From: Galerina marginata
Lineage: Eukaryota > Basidiomycota > Agaricomycetes > Agaricales > Galerinaceae
Direction: 5' to 3'
NCBI GenBank assembly: GCA_023014335.1
Contig: JAECYW010000003.1
Span: 2,294,001-2,358,000, forward strand
Length of the DNA: 64,000 nt
The translations under genes and the position numbers were made by a program. The notes under the pieces are model-generated. The model searched no databases and was not told where the DNA came from. It worked only from the letters and a program-made list of their open reading frames with translations. Each line of letters opens with the position of its first letter. Within the stretch, counting starts at the first letter, position 1. This document shows, one piece after another, positions 22,640 to 35,600 of this stretch.

Positions 22640-24190
22640 AATAACTTACATATACGGATTCGGGTCACATGACCTTTCCCGCGCTCCCTTCCAGTAAACG
22701 TTGGCACGTTTGGTTCATTTCTTCCTTCCCACATCCACCACCACCCACCCACCCACCCCATCCACATCCGTTCCCGCCACGCCCAGGCCCATTCCGCACC
22801 CCGCTCACCGCCTCGCGCCCACACGATACGAAGGCAAACGACGCTGCGGGACCGAACGACAACGGCGACACAAAAGCCGACACGGCACGACGGCGTCGAG
22901 GGAGCGAGGTGACAAGGGACACGAGGGACGCCAGAGAACGCAAGGCACCGCCAGTGCCACGTCACATCGGCAGGACGGTGAGTACAACCCCACCGCCCCC
23001 TCACCTCGCTACTAACCACTCTCCGCCTCCCCAGATACCCTCGGACAACGAAGACGACCGCACGAACGACCCCGGAGGAGCGAACGCCGCCGACGACCGC
23101 GACGCCTCCCTCGTATGGCCACCCCCAAGCCCACCCCTCGCTCCGCAAGCCTCGGAGCCCCCACGGTGCGAACAAAAACGACGCCGCGGGACTGAACGAC
23201 AACAACGACACGGCACGAATACCGCCGCGGGAGCGCGCTAACAAGGAACGCGGGCCATAAGGTGAGTACAGCCCACTCTTCCCCGCCTCCGCTAACCCGT
23301 TTCGGCAGGAAACGCGCCGCACCGCCAGTGCCATGTCACGGCGGCAAGACGGTGAGTAAGGCCCCAGCCCAACCACACCTCCTGCTTACCGCACCCAGAC
23401 AGCCCCAGACACGGACGCAAACGAGCCCACGAAGGGCGATTGACGATGACAGCAGCAGGTACCCCAGAAGAGAAAACCACCAAGCCAGCGCGAACAACGC
23501 CGCGGGATCGAGCGACGCGGACGGTTAACAAAGGCGGGGGAACGACGGCACCGGGCAAGGGAGAGAGAACGAAGACCGGCGGGGGCGGCAGGTGCGCCCC
23601 ACCACTTTCCCCCTCCCCCCCACTAACCATTTCGTACAGAAAACACGCCGCCAAACCACGAGGGAGGCGCGTGGGCCCCGCGCCTCCCTCGTGAGTAGCC
23701 AACAGGCATCGCAGGCCGCACAGCCCACCCACCACGTCCTGCACGACGCGGAGTCACGACCACCCCGCCGTCGTCGTCCCGCCTCCGTAATTCTGCGGAG
23801 TACACGGCACGGGGTGGACGCACCGCTCCCTGGTGCCACGTCCGCCCCATCCTCCCTGCGTTGCTGCCTACCCAGCCCCAGACGCCACGCGCTCGCCCTC
23901 GCTCGACACAACCCCGGTGAGTAGGGCCTAACCCCCACCCTTCACCCTGCTGACCCCACCAACAGCTTCCCCACCCCTGTCGCGCTGCCAGTGATGCGAA
24001 CAACAGCAACGCGAGGGACGGCGACGCGAACGACGGCGATACGGGGTACGGCAAACGACGAGGCCGAACCACACCACCGACGACGGCGAAACGAGCGCAC
24101 GCGACGGGGTCGCGTGGGGGTAGCTACAGCGCCGGCGCTCCTGCCGTCGGTCATGCGCTAGCTGCGGGACTTGGTTGGTACTCCCAGCCT
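22640..24190 (+). other. GC-rich block with serial intron-like segments inside T1
   Basis: Intron-like segments lie at 22978-23034, 23262-23308, 23352-23402, 23592-23639 and 23917-23965. All begin GTGAGT or GTGCG, have CTAAC, CTTAC or CTGAC near the 3' end, and end CAG. Exon-like parts repeat one another (AACGACGCCGCGGGACTGAA-type near 23170 and 22848; CACCGCCAGTGCCA at about 22948 and 23319), suggesting duplication of exon-intron cassettes. The right side ends in an AT-rich tail with AATAAATTAA near 24239. No conserved protein is recognised. Possibly captured host gene parts. Confidence 0.5.
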
Positions 24191-26195
24191 CCCCCGTAGC
24201 TGTGTAGTACTAATAATATCATGTATATAGTTGTTTTTTAATAAATTAATTTTTTTATCTATGTCATCCTCCACATTAAAGTGAGTAGTCCATGTGGAAT
24301 CCATGGAATCCATGGACTCTATGGACTCCACATGGACTCCATGGATTCCATAGTGCTTACCTTGGACTTGATGGCTTATTTGTCAAGTTCATGGAGAGTC
24401 CATGGAATCCGTATGGAAATTCATGGAATTACTGTGGATCCATGGTATCCATATGGAATCCATGGAATTATTGCAGATCCATGGAATCCATGGAGTCCAT
24501 ATGGATAAGGTGGGGGACTGAAAAGTACACCAAATTTGTGTGAATTTACACTTGAAACAGATTTCAGTGAGCTAGATATGCTAAAATGTGTTGCCCAGAC
24601 CAATCTGGAATAATGTACAAATATTTATATATGTTTTGCAATGATGTCATGGTGTCCAAATCAGGCAAACAGTCAGCTCAACTTGGTGAAAATCCGAAAA
24701 TTGGTGTTAAACTGACTGGATAACCCATACAAGGCACACCAAACATTGCAAAACATGACCAAATAACAAGAAAATAATGTTCTAGAAGCTTACATAATCA
24801 AACTCACAGCAGGACTTTGTGCAAATCCCTTGAAATCAGTTGAGGCACCAAGTTAGACCAATATATTCTCAGGGGTATGTCATGTGATATGTGTGCACAG
24901 ACCATCCCTTAGGTAAAAAAAACATCATCTGTATTTTTATTTTATTTTAATGCCTTTAAATCTCCCAATATAGTGTATTTCAAACAATATTCCGCATTTG
25001 GTAAGTCACATAGAGATGTGACAATACCTATGTGACACCATCTTTTAGCCCTGATTTTTCTGATAATTACACACTTTGTTTCGAGGCAATCTGATAAAAA
25101 CTAAGTGACGTATGAATTAATCTTTTTACAAGTTCTTATTGTAGTCTAATAATTAATCTTGTTACAAGTTCTTACGTAGTAAAAGAACTTGTTTTCCGGC
25201 CTGCATAGCAGGCAGAAATGGTTTCTAACGCAATGGTTGGAAATTCTCCCACTGCTATAGTGACCCTGCATGGTTTCTGTATCTCAGCCATTACTGGGCC
25301 AATTTTTATGATCTTGGTATCAAAAAATTCGTAAAAATCAGGGCTTTCATGTGGCATGTGTATCCAGGGTTGATTAGGTCATGTGACTTGTTCACACGAC
25401 CCAAAAAGCGCAAATTTGTGTGAATTTATGCTTAAAACAGATTTGAATGAGCTAGATATGCTAAAATGTGTCGCCCAGACCAATATAGAGTAATGTACAA
25501 ATATTTACATATGTTTTGCAATGATGTCATGGTGTCCAAATCCGGCAAACAGTCAGCTCAACTTGGTGAAAATCCGAAAATTGGTGTTAAACTGACTGGA
25601 TAACCTATAAAAGGCACACCAAACATTGCAAAACATGACCAAATAACATGAAAGTAATGTTCTAGAAGCTTACATAATCAAACTCACAGCAGGACTTTGT
25701 GCAATTGCCTTGGATTTGGTAATGCACCAACTTGGACAAAAATATTCTCAGGAATATGTCATGTGATATGTGCGCACAGACCACCTGTTAGGTAAAAAAA
25801 GATTATCAGTATTTTTATTTTATTTTAATGCCTTTAAAATCTCTCAATATAGCTTATTTACTGTGTTTTCAACAATATTCCGCATTTGGTAAGTCACATA
25901 AAGATGTGACAATACGTATGTGACACCATCTTTTAGCCCTGATTTTTCTGATAATTACACACTTTGTTTCAAGGCAATCCGATAAAAGCTAAGTGACCTG
26001 GTCACGTGACCAGGCCGTTTTAGGCTTGTTAGATCCGCCTTATTTTTCTGCTTTTTTTGAGTATAAGATCATCCCAATCGGTTCAGATTTGAGCGGACTA
26101 TGCATTATTTACTCATTTAACCTTTATTTATAGTCGGACTCACCCTGAAAGTAAGAACTTGTTTTTGCCATGCGCAGCAATGGCCTCTGACCAAG

Positions 26196-27300
26196 TCCTA
26201 TTTCGGAGATCGTCAAGAAGCTCCCCATTCTGACCGAGCGTTTGGAGCCCATGGCTTCGCATGCCCGGCCAGGCCATCGATTCCGCGATCGTTATTGGTC
26301 GCGGGTCACCTTCGAGGAATCTCTGGCCCCGCTCAACGAGGACAGAGATTTCAATTATCACCTCGACTTCATCTTTGACATGTTTATGTGGGATGAAGGA
26401 GGTGTATGCATTGGGACCAACGCTAGCGTTTATGTGAACGTCAATCCCAATAGGGCCACTCAGTCCGTCGCGGCTGGGGTCATCTTTTCACAAGGCGTTG
26501 AAGTTGATCGCTTCAGATGGCTTGTGGGTCGTACTACCGCGCCTGACGCGGAGATGTCGGCCATCTGTCGTGCCATTGAGGCCGCCACCAGGTGGCAATG
26601 CAGGCACGTCGCTATCTTCACGGACTCAATTGCTATGGCAAAACGAGCCCTTGACACCTCCTTGCATTCGTCGCAGTCTCACTCACTGCGCGCTTGCAAA
26701 CTCCTCGAAACCTGGCTTGAGGCCGATCCTCAACGCTGGATCTCTTTCCACTACGTTCCCACCAATCTTGAGTGGGGCGTTCATCATATGGCTCACAAGC
26801 ACGCGCGTGGAGCCGCTCACTTCCCCGTGGACTTCGGTTCGCGGGTTACTTTTGATCGTCTTCGCGCAGAAGGCGATTCTCGCGTGGCGGCACGCTGGGC
26901 CAAGGCTGCAGCTGACCGTCCACAACATCTGGGCCGCGACTTCCTCCAGCTTTCAACGCTGGGCAAGAAGCCGCGACCCATTCGTCCGGCTACTCGCAAG
27001 GGTGGGCCTTATATTCGCAAATCTGGAGGCGACACCGCTTCCTTCGCGCGCTTGTGCAGGTGTATACTGAATCATGCGCCAATCGGTTCGTATTACGACC
27101 GATTCAACATCCAAGAGCCTCATGGCTGCCCCCGCTGCGGCGCTCCTCGTGAGACCCGCTCACACATCCTAAAGTACTGTCCGCAGTACAATAGACAATC
27201 CCCAACCGACCGTTTGCACGGTTTGTTGATGTTTTTGTTGGAGAACCAGGAAGCTTTCTCCTTCGCCCGCCAAGCGGCAGCACTGCAAGGCATTGGGTAA
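26196..27300 (+). pseudogene. LINE b RNase H and zinc-binding C-terminus
   Basis: The open frame resumes after the insertion and reaches the TAA at 27298. The RNase H domain has AEMSAICRAIEAA (Glu) and VAIFTDSIAMAK (Asp), but the first catalytic aspartate reads Asn (CIGTNASVY; LINE c and LINE e have CIGTDAS), so the domain is probably dead. The end is CPRCGAPRETRSHILKYC, a zinc-binding Cys/His cluster usual for Tad-clade LINEs. Confidence 0.8.
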
Positions 27301-27967
27301 GGCGTTCTGCGCGGGCTCATCGCTCAGAGAGGTCTTGATACCTTCTTCCGGGTTGCGTCGGTTGGGGGGAGGTCCAATCCCTCCTTCAGACGAGGTTGAC
27401 AGGCCGAGGACGGGGTGGTGTTGTTCCGCGCGTTCTTCGCGTTTCGTACCTGGTTGCATTCGCTACAACCGGTGGTTACTTTGGGGCCCATATCTCGAAT
27501 GGTTGCTGCTTTTTTGGCTTGCGCGGATGGTCTGCTTGTGTGATCATTTGGTTGGGGGCCTTATCCCCGCGTCTGCTTATTTCCTTTCGCTGGTATGGGT
27601 TTTGGGTCGTCAAGGCGTGGGTGGGTGAAGGTTTTCGGGTCGGATTCGGGTTCTGACGTGGGCGTCTGGTTTGGAAGGCGGAAAGAGTGCAGCAGCTGCG
27701 GCTGCCAGGAGATGTGCGGGCAGGCTTCGGTTTGCCCAAACGTGGATGTGCGGCGCTTCTGGGTGGTGGTCCGTCCCCCTCAGCTAAGGCCTGGCGCACG
27801 AAGGACGCCGCTGGAAGGATTGGAAGAAGCGGATGGGTTCGGGTCTGATTTGGGGATTAGTAGTTTACTGCGCGCTTTCGACCGGGGATTTGTATTAGTT
27901 AGGCGACCGGACTGCTTTCGCGCACCGGTATATTATAAATTGTTGATTAAAAAAAAAAAAAAAAAAA

Positions 27968-28519
27968 GAGTCAGAAACAAACATTTTAAAGTTCTTGGAA
28001 ACAGTATGTCCCACTGAGGAGTCCCGACCACAGTATATCTGTATCGATAAAGCTTGCAGAGTCCTGAGAACAAGTATTGCCAATGGTTCTTGGTTACGCT
28101 GGAGAAATACTAGCCGATTCATTGTTAACTCATACCATTACATCAATTATCGAGTCAAGGATCTTTTATGTCGCACTTGGTGTAATCCAGCACCATTAAA
28201 TGGCTCAGCACCAAATCTAGTTGTAATTGAAGAGGATAAAAATGGAGTCCCTCAGCGCAAACGTGCTTTTAATACCCAAGTAAGTTTTATTTTAATTATA
28301 ACTCAAAATAATTAAATAAACTAACTTTGATTTAAGGTATGTGAACAACTGAACTCCTGGCTTGGTGGCTATGATTCAATCCTCAAGCGCATGACAATAA
28401 GTAACTTCAACTGGTTTTTGCACACAACGCTGTTTTTGCATACAAAACGAGTAATACAAAAAGCTGGAAGGAAAGGAACAAATGACGATGAATTTGATGA
28501 TATGGATGAAGAAGAGTAA
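27968..28519 (+). pseudogene. KDZ-associated (CxC5/6-type) transposon protein, C-terminal fragment
   Basis: Two exons, up to 28279 and 28337-28519 (intron 28280-28336). The reading is open from the LINE poly(A) junction: CPTEESRPQYICIDKAC, then SRFIVNSYHYINYRV, LCRTWCNPAPLNGSAPN and, after the intron, VCEQLNSWLGGYDSILKRM, ending DDMDEEE. This pattern is known from large Agaricomycete proteins with cysteine clusters associated with KDZ transposases. The N-terminal part is missing, replaced by LINE b. Downstream lie ATTCCATGGA-type repeats, so the gene may belong to the same TIR element as 28640-28859. Confidence 0.6.
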
Positions 28520-28639
28520 AGTACTCATTGATATACCTATTGCTTATGATGTGTATTTTTTTTACAAGTAGTACTGAATGAAATAACAATTTGAATGATT
28601 TATCTCATATTAAAATTATTTATAACATTTACTAATATT

Positions 28640-28859
28640 GAATTTTCTTAGAATTTCATCCAGAGTCCATATGGAATCCATTCAAAATCCATGGATTTTG
28701 TCTGCGGACTACACATGGACAGAGAAAAAACACATAGAGTTGTAAAATTAAGTAATAAAGTCCATATGGATTCCACAGAATTGTGACAACCATGGAATCC
28801 ACATATTTTTTTTGGGGGAAAATTTATGAATTTATAATCATTTGTGAAATCCATGGACT
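28640..28859. repeat. Left remnant of TIR element T4 (ATTCCATGGA subterminal repeats)
   Basis: GTCCATATGGAATCCAT-type repeats typical of T1. The copia insertion at 28860 with duplicated GGACT splits this element from its right end at 36200-36366. No left TIR end is seen. Confidence 0.7.
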
Positions 28860-30593
28860 TGTTAGACTTTCACAATAAAGTGTGTTACTAGTGATTAACA
28901 CTAATAAGATCACAATAAGCTTAGTTTGCACAATCTGATGATTTGAGTCAAAAAGTAGTAAAACGCTTGTATAAGCCCGAGTTTCAATCGTATGTCTTCG
29001 TTTCCGAGACATAAGAGGGATTACATGTTGGTACGTATGCTAGCTACCGTACGAGGCGAGGCGTGACAATAGGTGTCCACTATATCGCGTTCGAAATAAT
29101 TGTGACACAGAACTCCGAATTACACTTGGTCAGAGGCCATTGCTGCGCATGGCAAAAACAAGTTCTTACTTTGGGGTGAGGCAGTGCCTGAAGACTTACA
29201 CTGTCAATAAATAAATACGTATTAAATATGTAAATAATATGTAGTACGCTCAAATATGAACCGATTGGAATGATCTTATACTCAAAAAAAGCAGAAAAAT
29301 GAGGCGGATCTAACAAGCCTAAAACAGCCTGGTCACATGACCAGGGAGGCCCTGATTTTTACGAATTTTTTGATACCAAGATCATAAAAATTGGCCTAGT
29401 AATGGCTGAGATACAGAAACCATGCAGGGTCACTATAGCAGTGGGAGAATTTCCAACCATTGCGTTAGAAACCATTTCCTTCTGCTATCAAGTGTAGAAA
29501 ACAAGTTCTTTTACTACGTAAGAACTTGTAACAAGATTAATTCATACGTCGCTTAGTTTTTATCAGATTGCCTTGAAATAAAGTGTGTAATTATCAGAAA
29601 AATCAGGGCTATAAAATGGTGTCACATATGTATTGTCACATTTTCATGTGACTTACCAAATGCGGAATATTGTTTGAAATACACAGTAAATAAGCCATTT
29701 TAAGAGATTTTAAAGGCATTAAAATAAAATAAAAATACTAATGATGTTTTTTTACCTAAGAGATGGTCTGTGCACACATATCACATGACATATCCCTCAG
29801 AATATTTTGGTCTAACTTGGTGCCTCAACTGATTTCAAGGGATTTGCACAAAGTCCTGCTGTGAGTTTGATTATGTAAGCTTCTAAAACATTATTTTCAT
29901 GTTATTTGGTCATGTTTTGAAATGTTTGGTGTGCCTTTTATGGGTTATCCAGTCAGTTTAACACCAATTTTCGGATTTTCACCAAGTTGAGCTGACTGTT
30001 TGCCTGATTTGACACCATGACATCATTGCAAAACATATGTAAATATTTGTACATTATTTTAGATTGGTCTGGGCAACACATTTTAGCCTATCTAGCTCAC
30101 TGAAATTCATTTTAAGTGTAAATTTACATAAATTTGCGCTGTTTGGGTCGTGTGAACAGGTCACATGACCTAATCAACCCTGGATACACATGCCACATGA
30201 AAGCCCTGATTTTTACAATTTTTTTGATACCAAGATCATAAAAATTGGCCTAGTAATGGCTGAGATACAGAAACCATGCAGGGTCACTATAGCAGTGGGA
30301 GAATTTCCAACCATTGCGTTAGAAACCATTTCCTTCTGCTATCAAGTGTAGAAAACAAGTTCTTTTATTACGTAAGAACTTGTAACTACAAAAAGGATAT
30401 CGACGGAAAGGTCTCGATGAGGAGATTACGAAACAGTAAAGCTTTTTACGTAATATCGCTTCTATCCTACGTTATAAGCGAATTACTATGCAAATCACAC
30501 TATTTTACAGTGAAACTAGTTGAAACCAATATGAAACCAAAAGTAAAACACTATCTACAGAGTTCAGAAGTGTTTTATCAACTAATTCTAACA
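28860..30593 (-). repeat. Copia 3' LTR, interrupted by Helitron H2
   Basis: LTR halves 28860-29124 and 30386-30593 match 35722-36194. Between them lies H2 with no target duplication: ATTACA|...|CTACAAAAAGG versus intact ATTACACTACAAAAAGG. Confidence 0.93.
29125..30385 (-). mobile_element. H2: composite short Helitron, two 5' tips (1261 bp)
   Basis: The 3' end (CTTGGTCAGAG on plus) is at 29125 and the 5' tip (GAACTTGTAA on plus) at 30385; an internal 5' tip ends at 29531. Non-coding. Exact insertion in the copia LTR. Confidence 0.9.
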
Positions 30594-30746
30594 CAACCCC
30601 CTGATATAACACTTCTGTAACTTTAAGAATTATATAACACAAGAATAGTTCATTCATCAAGCCAAAGTCCATAAATCAAACAAAGTCCATATGAGATGTT
30701 GTATCATCCCATCAACAACCCCCTGATTCAACATCTCTCCCTCTTC

Positions 30747-32698
30747 CTACTTCAACCCTATTTCAGCTCGGAGTTTTTCAACTTGTGGCTTAGCAAGGGC
30801 TTTTGTTAACAAGTCGGCTGGCATATCTTCCGTTCTACAATGAATGGGCTCTATTCGTTTCATTGAAACTTGATCTCGCAACCAGTAAAAGCATAAATCC
30901 AGATGTTTCATCCTTCCATGATGTTCTGGATTCTTTGCAACAGACATAGATGACTGATTGTCCATATATAATGTGGCTGGTGCGGACGGCGTATAACCAA
31001 GTTCCATTAATAAATTCTGCACCCAACGGATTTCCATGCCAGCCAGCCCAGCAGCAATATACTCTGCTTCAGTTGTTGATCTTGTTACAACTTGCTGCAG
31101 TTTGCTTTGCCACGACACAGCTCCAGACCCAATCTTAACCAAATACCCAGATGTGGACTTTCCAGCATCCTTGTCCCCTCCATGATCAGCATCACTATAG
31201 GTTATAAACATCCTATTTCCAATAGATGGGTCTGGGCCATACTCCAGCTTCAAATCCAGGGTTCCTTTCAAATAGCGGAACAAATGCTTAACAGCTTTCC
31301 AGTGTGCCATTCCAGGATTGGAATTAAAACGTGCAAGCACACCCACTGTAAAAGCAATATCGGGACGCGTCATAATAGCCAAATACATGAGGGATCCAAC
31401 GGCATTAATGTAAGGGATGTTCTGCATTTCCATCTTATCCTCAGGAGTTTTAGGACTTTCTTGAGCTGTCAACTTTGATCCAGGCAGCATAGGGGTACCA
31501 AGGGGCTTGCAATCAGCCATATTAAATTCCTCTAGCTTGTTGATGATGTACTGACGTTGGGAAAGATAGAGCTTTCGCTTTTCTCTATTCCGAGTGATTT
31601 CAACGCCTAGCAGGAATTTAGTTTCACCAAGGTCCCTTAGTTTAAAATGTTTTGCCAGCTCAACTACAAAGTTGTCCAATGCCTCCTTTGATTTAGATGC
31701 AAGTGTGATATCATCCACAAACACAGGCATTATGACTTTGATACCATCTCTGTCAAATATATAGAGTGATGCATCACTGTATGTTTTCTTGAACCCAAGT
31801 TCAATTAACACAGCACACAGTGTCTCACCCCATAAACGTGATGACTGCTTTAACCCATAAATGGACTTGTCAAGTCGACAGACAGTTCTTGGTCCACCTT
31901 GCCTAAATCCTTCTGGCTGCTCCATGTAGATTTCAACATCAATATCACTATTTGTGAATGCATAGGATATGTCCACAGAACGAAGTTCCAAATCTTCAAT
32001 AGCAGCAAGAGCCAGAACAATACGAACAGTTGCCTGACGCATTGTAGATGCAAAGGTTTCAAAGAAGTCTTGACCCGGTCGCTGGTTGAATCCCTTTGCA
32101 ACCACACGTGCTTTAAATCGCTCAATTGACCCATCTGCATTATGCTTCACCCTATACACCCATTTTGATCCAATTGCTTTTTGACCATCTGGCAATTCCA
32201 CAATTTTCCAAGTTCCGTTTTCTAAGTGCCAGTTATATTCCTCCAGCATTGCAGCATCCCACTGCTCCGCTTGTTCACTCCGTTTAGCCTCCTTGAATGA
32301 TTGTGGATCACAATTGCTAGAGCTTGCAACATAGGCTTCTTCCTCACTGCCTTCATCATCATCCTCCTCAGAGTCAGAAGCAATGGCAGGTGTTGGATGA
32401 CGCACTTTCCACCATTCCGTAGGTTTCTTTGGAGGACGTCTTTCACGTCGAACAGCAATTGGTCTAGGATCAAAGGATGGCCCAGCTTCAATTTCCTCTG
32501 AGTCTGCATCTTGTTCATCTACTTCTGGTGTTGCTTCCCTTGACTTCGGTTCAATCTTCGGTACAACCGGTTCCTCCACAATCACAGGAGGTTCAGCAGG
32601 AGGTTGAACCATTATCACTGGATCATTGATATTTCTCGGAGGTTGAACTTCAACTTGAGGTAACAATTCCGGGAGTGGAGCATCATCATTTCCTGGGG
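30747..32698 (-). pseudogene. Copia pol: reverse transcriptase and RNase H
   Basis: About 650 open codons on the minus strand, ending TAG at 30747. RT motifs: RVVAKGFNQRPGQDFFETF, VDISYAFTNSDIDVEIYMEQ and the catalytic PVFVDDITLASK. RNase H: FITYSDADHGGDKDAGKSTS and STTEAEYIAA. The N-terminal 100 residues are the acidic Pro/Glu linker (VQPPAEPPVIVEEP). The frame would continue in-frame into the integrase across H3, but about 200 residues of integrase are missing, so the polyprotein cannot be functional. Confidence 0.9.
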
Positions 32699-33952
32699 TT
32701 ACAAGTTCTTACGTAGTAAAAGAACTTGTTTTCCGGCCTGCATAGCAGGCAGAAATGGTTTCTAACGCAATGGTTGGAAATTCTCCCACTCATATAGTGA
32801 CCCTGCACCAATTTCTGTATCTCAGCCATTACTGGGCCAATTTTGATGATCTTGGTATCAAAAAATTTGTAAAAATCAGGGCTTTCATGTGGCATGTGTA
32901 TCCAGGGTTGATTAGGTCATGTGACCTGCTCACACGACCCAAAAAGCGCAAATTTGTGTAAATTTACACTTGAAATGGATTTCAGTGAGCTAGATATGCT
33001 AAAATGTGTTGCCCAGACCAATATAAAATAATGTACAAATATTTACATATGTTTTGCAATGATGTCATGGTGTCAAATCTGGCAAACAGCCAGCTCAACT
33101 TGGTGAAAATCCGAAAATTGGTGTTAAACTGACTGGATAACCCATAAAAGGCACACCAAACATTGCAAACATGACCAAATAACATGAAAATAATGTTTTA
33201 TAAGCTTACATAATCAAACTCACAGCAGGACTTTGTGCAATTGCCTTGGATTTGGTAATGCACCAACTTGGACAAAAATATTCTCAGGGATATGTCATGT
33301 GATATGTGTGCACAGACCATCTCTTAGGTAAAAAAAACATTATCAGTATTTTTATTTCATTTTAATGCCTTTAAAATCTCTCAATATAGCTTATTTACTG
33401 TGTTTTCAACAATATTCCGCATTTGGTATGTCACATCTTGATGTGACAATACGCATGTGACACCATCTTTTAGCCCTGATTTTTCTGATAATTACACACT
33501 TTGTTTCAAGGCAATCCGATAGAAACTAAGCGACGTATAAATTAATCTTGTTACAAGTTTCTTATTGTAGTCTAATAATTAATCTTGTTACAAGTTCTTA
33601 CGTAGTAAAAGAACTTGTTTTCCGGCCTGCATAGCAGGCAGAAAACATTCCTAATGCAATGGTTGGAAATTCTCCCACTCATACAGTGACCCTGCATGGT
33701 TTCTGTATCTCAGCCATTACTCAGCCAATTTTGATGATTTTGGTATCAAAAAATTCGTAAAAATCAGGGCCAGATTTTAGGCTTGTTAGATCCGCCTCAT
33801 TTTTCTGCTTTTTTTGAGTATAAGATCATCCCAATAGCTTCAGAACTGAGCGGACTATGCATTATTTACTTATTTAACCTTTATTTATAGTCGGACTTAT
33901 CTTAAAAGTAAGAACTTGTTTTTGCCATGCGCAGCAATGGCCTCTGACCAAG
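32699..33952 (+). mobile_element. H3: composite short Helitron in copia integrase (1254 bp)
   Basis: 5' tip TTACAAG at 32699, degenerate tip at 33551, full internal tip at 33588, 3' end CTCTGACCAAG at 33952. The flanks rejoin in frame (GKK-TPGNDDAP) but without the middle of the integrase. Confidence 0.9.
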
Positions 33953-35600
33953 TTTTCTTGCCGGTTAAATTCTCCGCATAAGCTTTGAATTGTTTAAACG
34001 CAGCAAAGGTTTCACTCTTTTTCTTGATAGGGATAAGCACTTTAAAGCGCCCACAGTCATCAATAAAAGAGACCCAGTATCTAAAACCACCATGCGATAT
34101 AACTCCGATTTCATGAACATCTGAATGAACTAATTCCAAGACTTCAGTTGCACGATGCTCAGAAGATGGAAAAGGATTGACATGCATTTTACCAGCCAGA
34201 CATGGCTCACAAATAGGATCAGGCTTTTCATCCGAGTCTAACATCAAACCATCAACTAGCTTTTGTGACATCATCATCTTGATATCAGCATAGTTTTGGT
34301 GTCCAAGCCGTTTATGCCATAAAGACAAATCAAGAGGCAGCGTAGAAGCCAAATGTACATTCTCCATTTTATCAATAGTGCAACCATCTAAATACGCAAC
34401 ATCATTATGATCCATAGTAGCACTAAAAATCCATTGATTATCATGAAGAAAGTTCATTGTGGGTCCAGAAATATGTACATCAATGCCTTTATGTTTTGTC
34501 AAATATAGAACAGCAAGAAGGTTATTACGAAGCGCAGGTACATGTAATACTCTAGTGAATTCAACATCTCTATAACGTTTTCCTTTATATACAGGGCGAA
34601 ATAAGACCGTCCCAACACCCTCTGAATAGACTATTCTATGATCTGCAAGTCTAATTGGCACTCTATAAGGTCTATAATTGCGAATCCAATTTCTATGCGG
34701 TGTCATATTAGAAGTGGCCCCTGTATCCGCATTCCAATGAAAAACGTTAGAAGATGTAGAATTGACTTCATGTTCAGCAACAGCACTTGCCTTGCCAGCA
34801 AATTCTGTCACTGCTGCTGCCTTCTCTTCTTCTGTCTTTTTGGCACCCTCTGGCTGCTTGTCCTTCAATTCCGGACAATCCGACGCGTAATGCCCCAACT
34901 TTTTACAGATGAAGCAATTAATGTCTTTGACATCCCGTTTGCCGCGTTTGCCATTCCAAGGCTTTTTCCCTCCGCCACCACCTGTCTTTGCCATATTCAC
35001 ATTCTCCGCCTGACGTTGACGATGAAGTTCTTCACTTCTATAGGCTTGCATTATAACGGTTTTATCCATCTTGTCCATTAACAATAGACTAGAAGCCAAA
35101 TGACAATAGTCTTCAGGCAATGCACGGATAAGCGCCATGCACTGCAACTCATCATCAAGTTCTTCAATCTTAAAATCTTTTGGACGAAGATTTTGGATAT
35201 TCTGCATGGCCTTTTCAATGCGAACTCCCAAATTAACCAAAGACTCGTCATCCTGCTTTCTGATTGAAAACAGGTCATCATAGGCATTGAACCGCGCTCC
35301 TGGCTTCTTAGACAGGTGGGCTTGTTCCAATAACTTCCACATCTCAATAGGGTCTTCTTCATGCCCTCTAAAGTGCACCCTTTGATCATTTTCTACCAAA
35401 AGGTAGATTTCACCAGCAGCCTTTTCTGCTTTTGATTCCCACTTTGTCAATTCATCTGAACCACTTGGTTTAGATTCCTTGCCAGACACTAGTCTCCATA
35501 GTCCATTTCGCATTAACCATGCCTTCATCTCTCCAGACCACTCCGGGTAGTTTGCAGAAGATAAAGGTTTGATCTTTGCCATTGAATTGTCAGAAGACAT
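33953..35600 (-). pseudogene. Copia gag, protease and integrase N-terminal half
   Basis: ATG at 35600 (MSSDNSMAKIKPLSS). Gag of the UBN2/DUF4219 type: PEWSGEMKAWLMRNGLW. CCHC knuckle CFICKKLGHYASDC. Protease active site WNADTGATSNM. GAG-pre-integrase (LWHKRLGHQNY, CEPCLAGKM). Integrase with the first Asp (LVHSDVHEIG) and SFIDDCGRFKVL. It stops at LTGKK, where H3 begins; the second Asp and the Glu of the DDE triad are absent. Confidence 0.92.

Larger units (their letters stand above)
22203..24530. mobile_element. TIR element T1 with 8-bp duplication CAAATTTG and GC-rich core
   Basis: Both flanks carry CAAATTTG (22195-22202, 24531-24538); the empty site is visible in the sister Helitron sequence near 25410. 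The ends are GAGGACTTATCACTCCCCC and, inverted, GTGTACTTTTCAGTCCCCC, continuing into CACCTTwTCCATATGGA. Subterminal regions (22230-22505, 24285-24505) are packed with ATTCCATGGA/TCCATATGGA repeats. The core holds a tRNA-like segment and a GC-rich intron-bearing block; no transposase is present. An 8-bp duplication fits hAT or KDZ superfamilies. Confidence 0.85.
21946..26195 (+). mobile_element. H1: composite short Helitron, two 5' tips, with nested TIR element
   Basis: Starts TTACAAGTTCTTACG at 21946 and ends CTCTGACCAAG at 26195. A second full 5' tip starts at 25162 and a degenerate third at 25126. A 2328-bp TIR element sits at 22203-24530; without it the composite is about 1.9 kb. There is no coding region. 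Insertion in LINE b is exact, with no target duplication. Confidence 0.85.
21394..27966 (+). mobile_element. LINE fragment b, 5'-truncated in RT, poly(A)-tailed, interrupted
   Basis: A Tad-like LINE 3' part: thumb/connection of the reverse transcriptase (from LGYAPFTGATPLKP), RNase H and CCHC-type end, 3' UTR, and a poly(A) run at 27950-27966. A composite Helitron occupies 21946-26195; removing it rejoins GAACACGAAGGG with TCCTATTTCGG, matching the uninterrupted copy at 39985-40008. It abuts a KDZ-type gene fragment at 27967. Confidence 0.85.

Noticed and set aside
22669..24072. Long frames on both strands in the T1 core
   Set aside because: Same reason; they cross the intron-like segments.
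24285..24505. CRISPR-like array in the CCATGGA repeats
   Set aside because: Units are short, irregular and palindromic, with no spacers of equal size, and sit inside TIR ends of a eukaryotic element.
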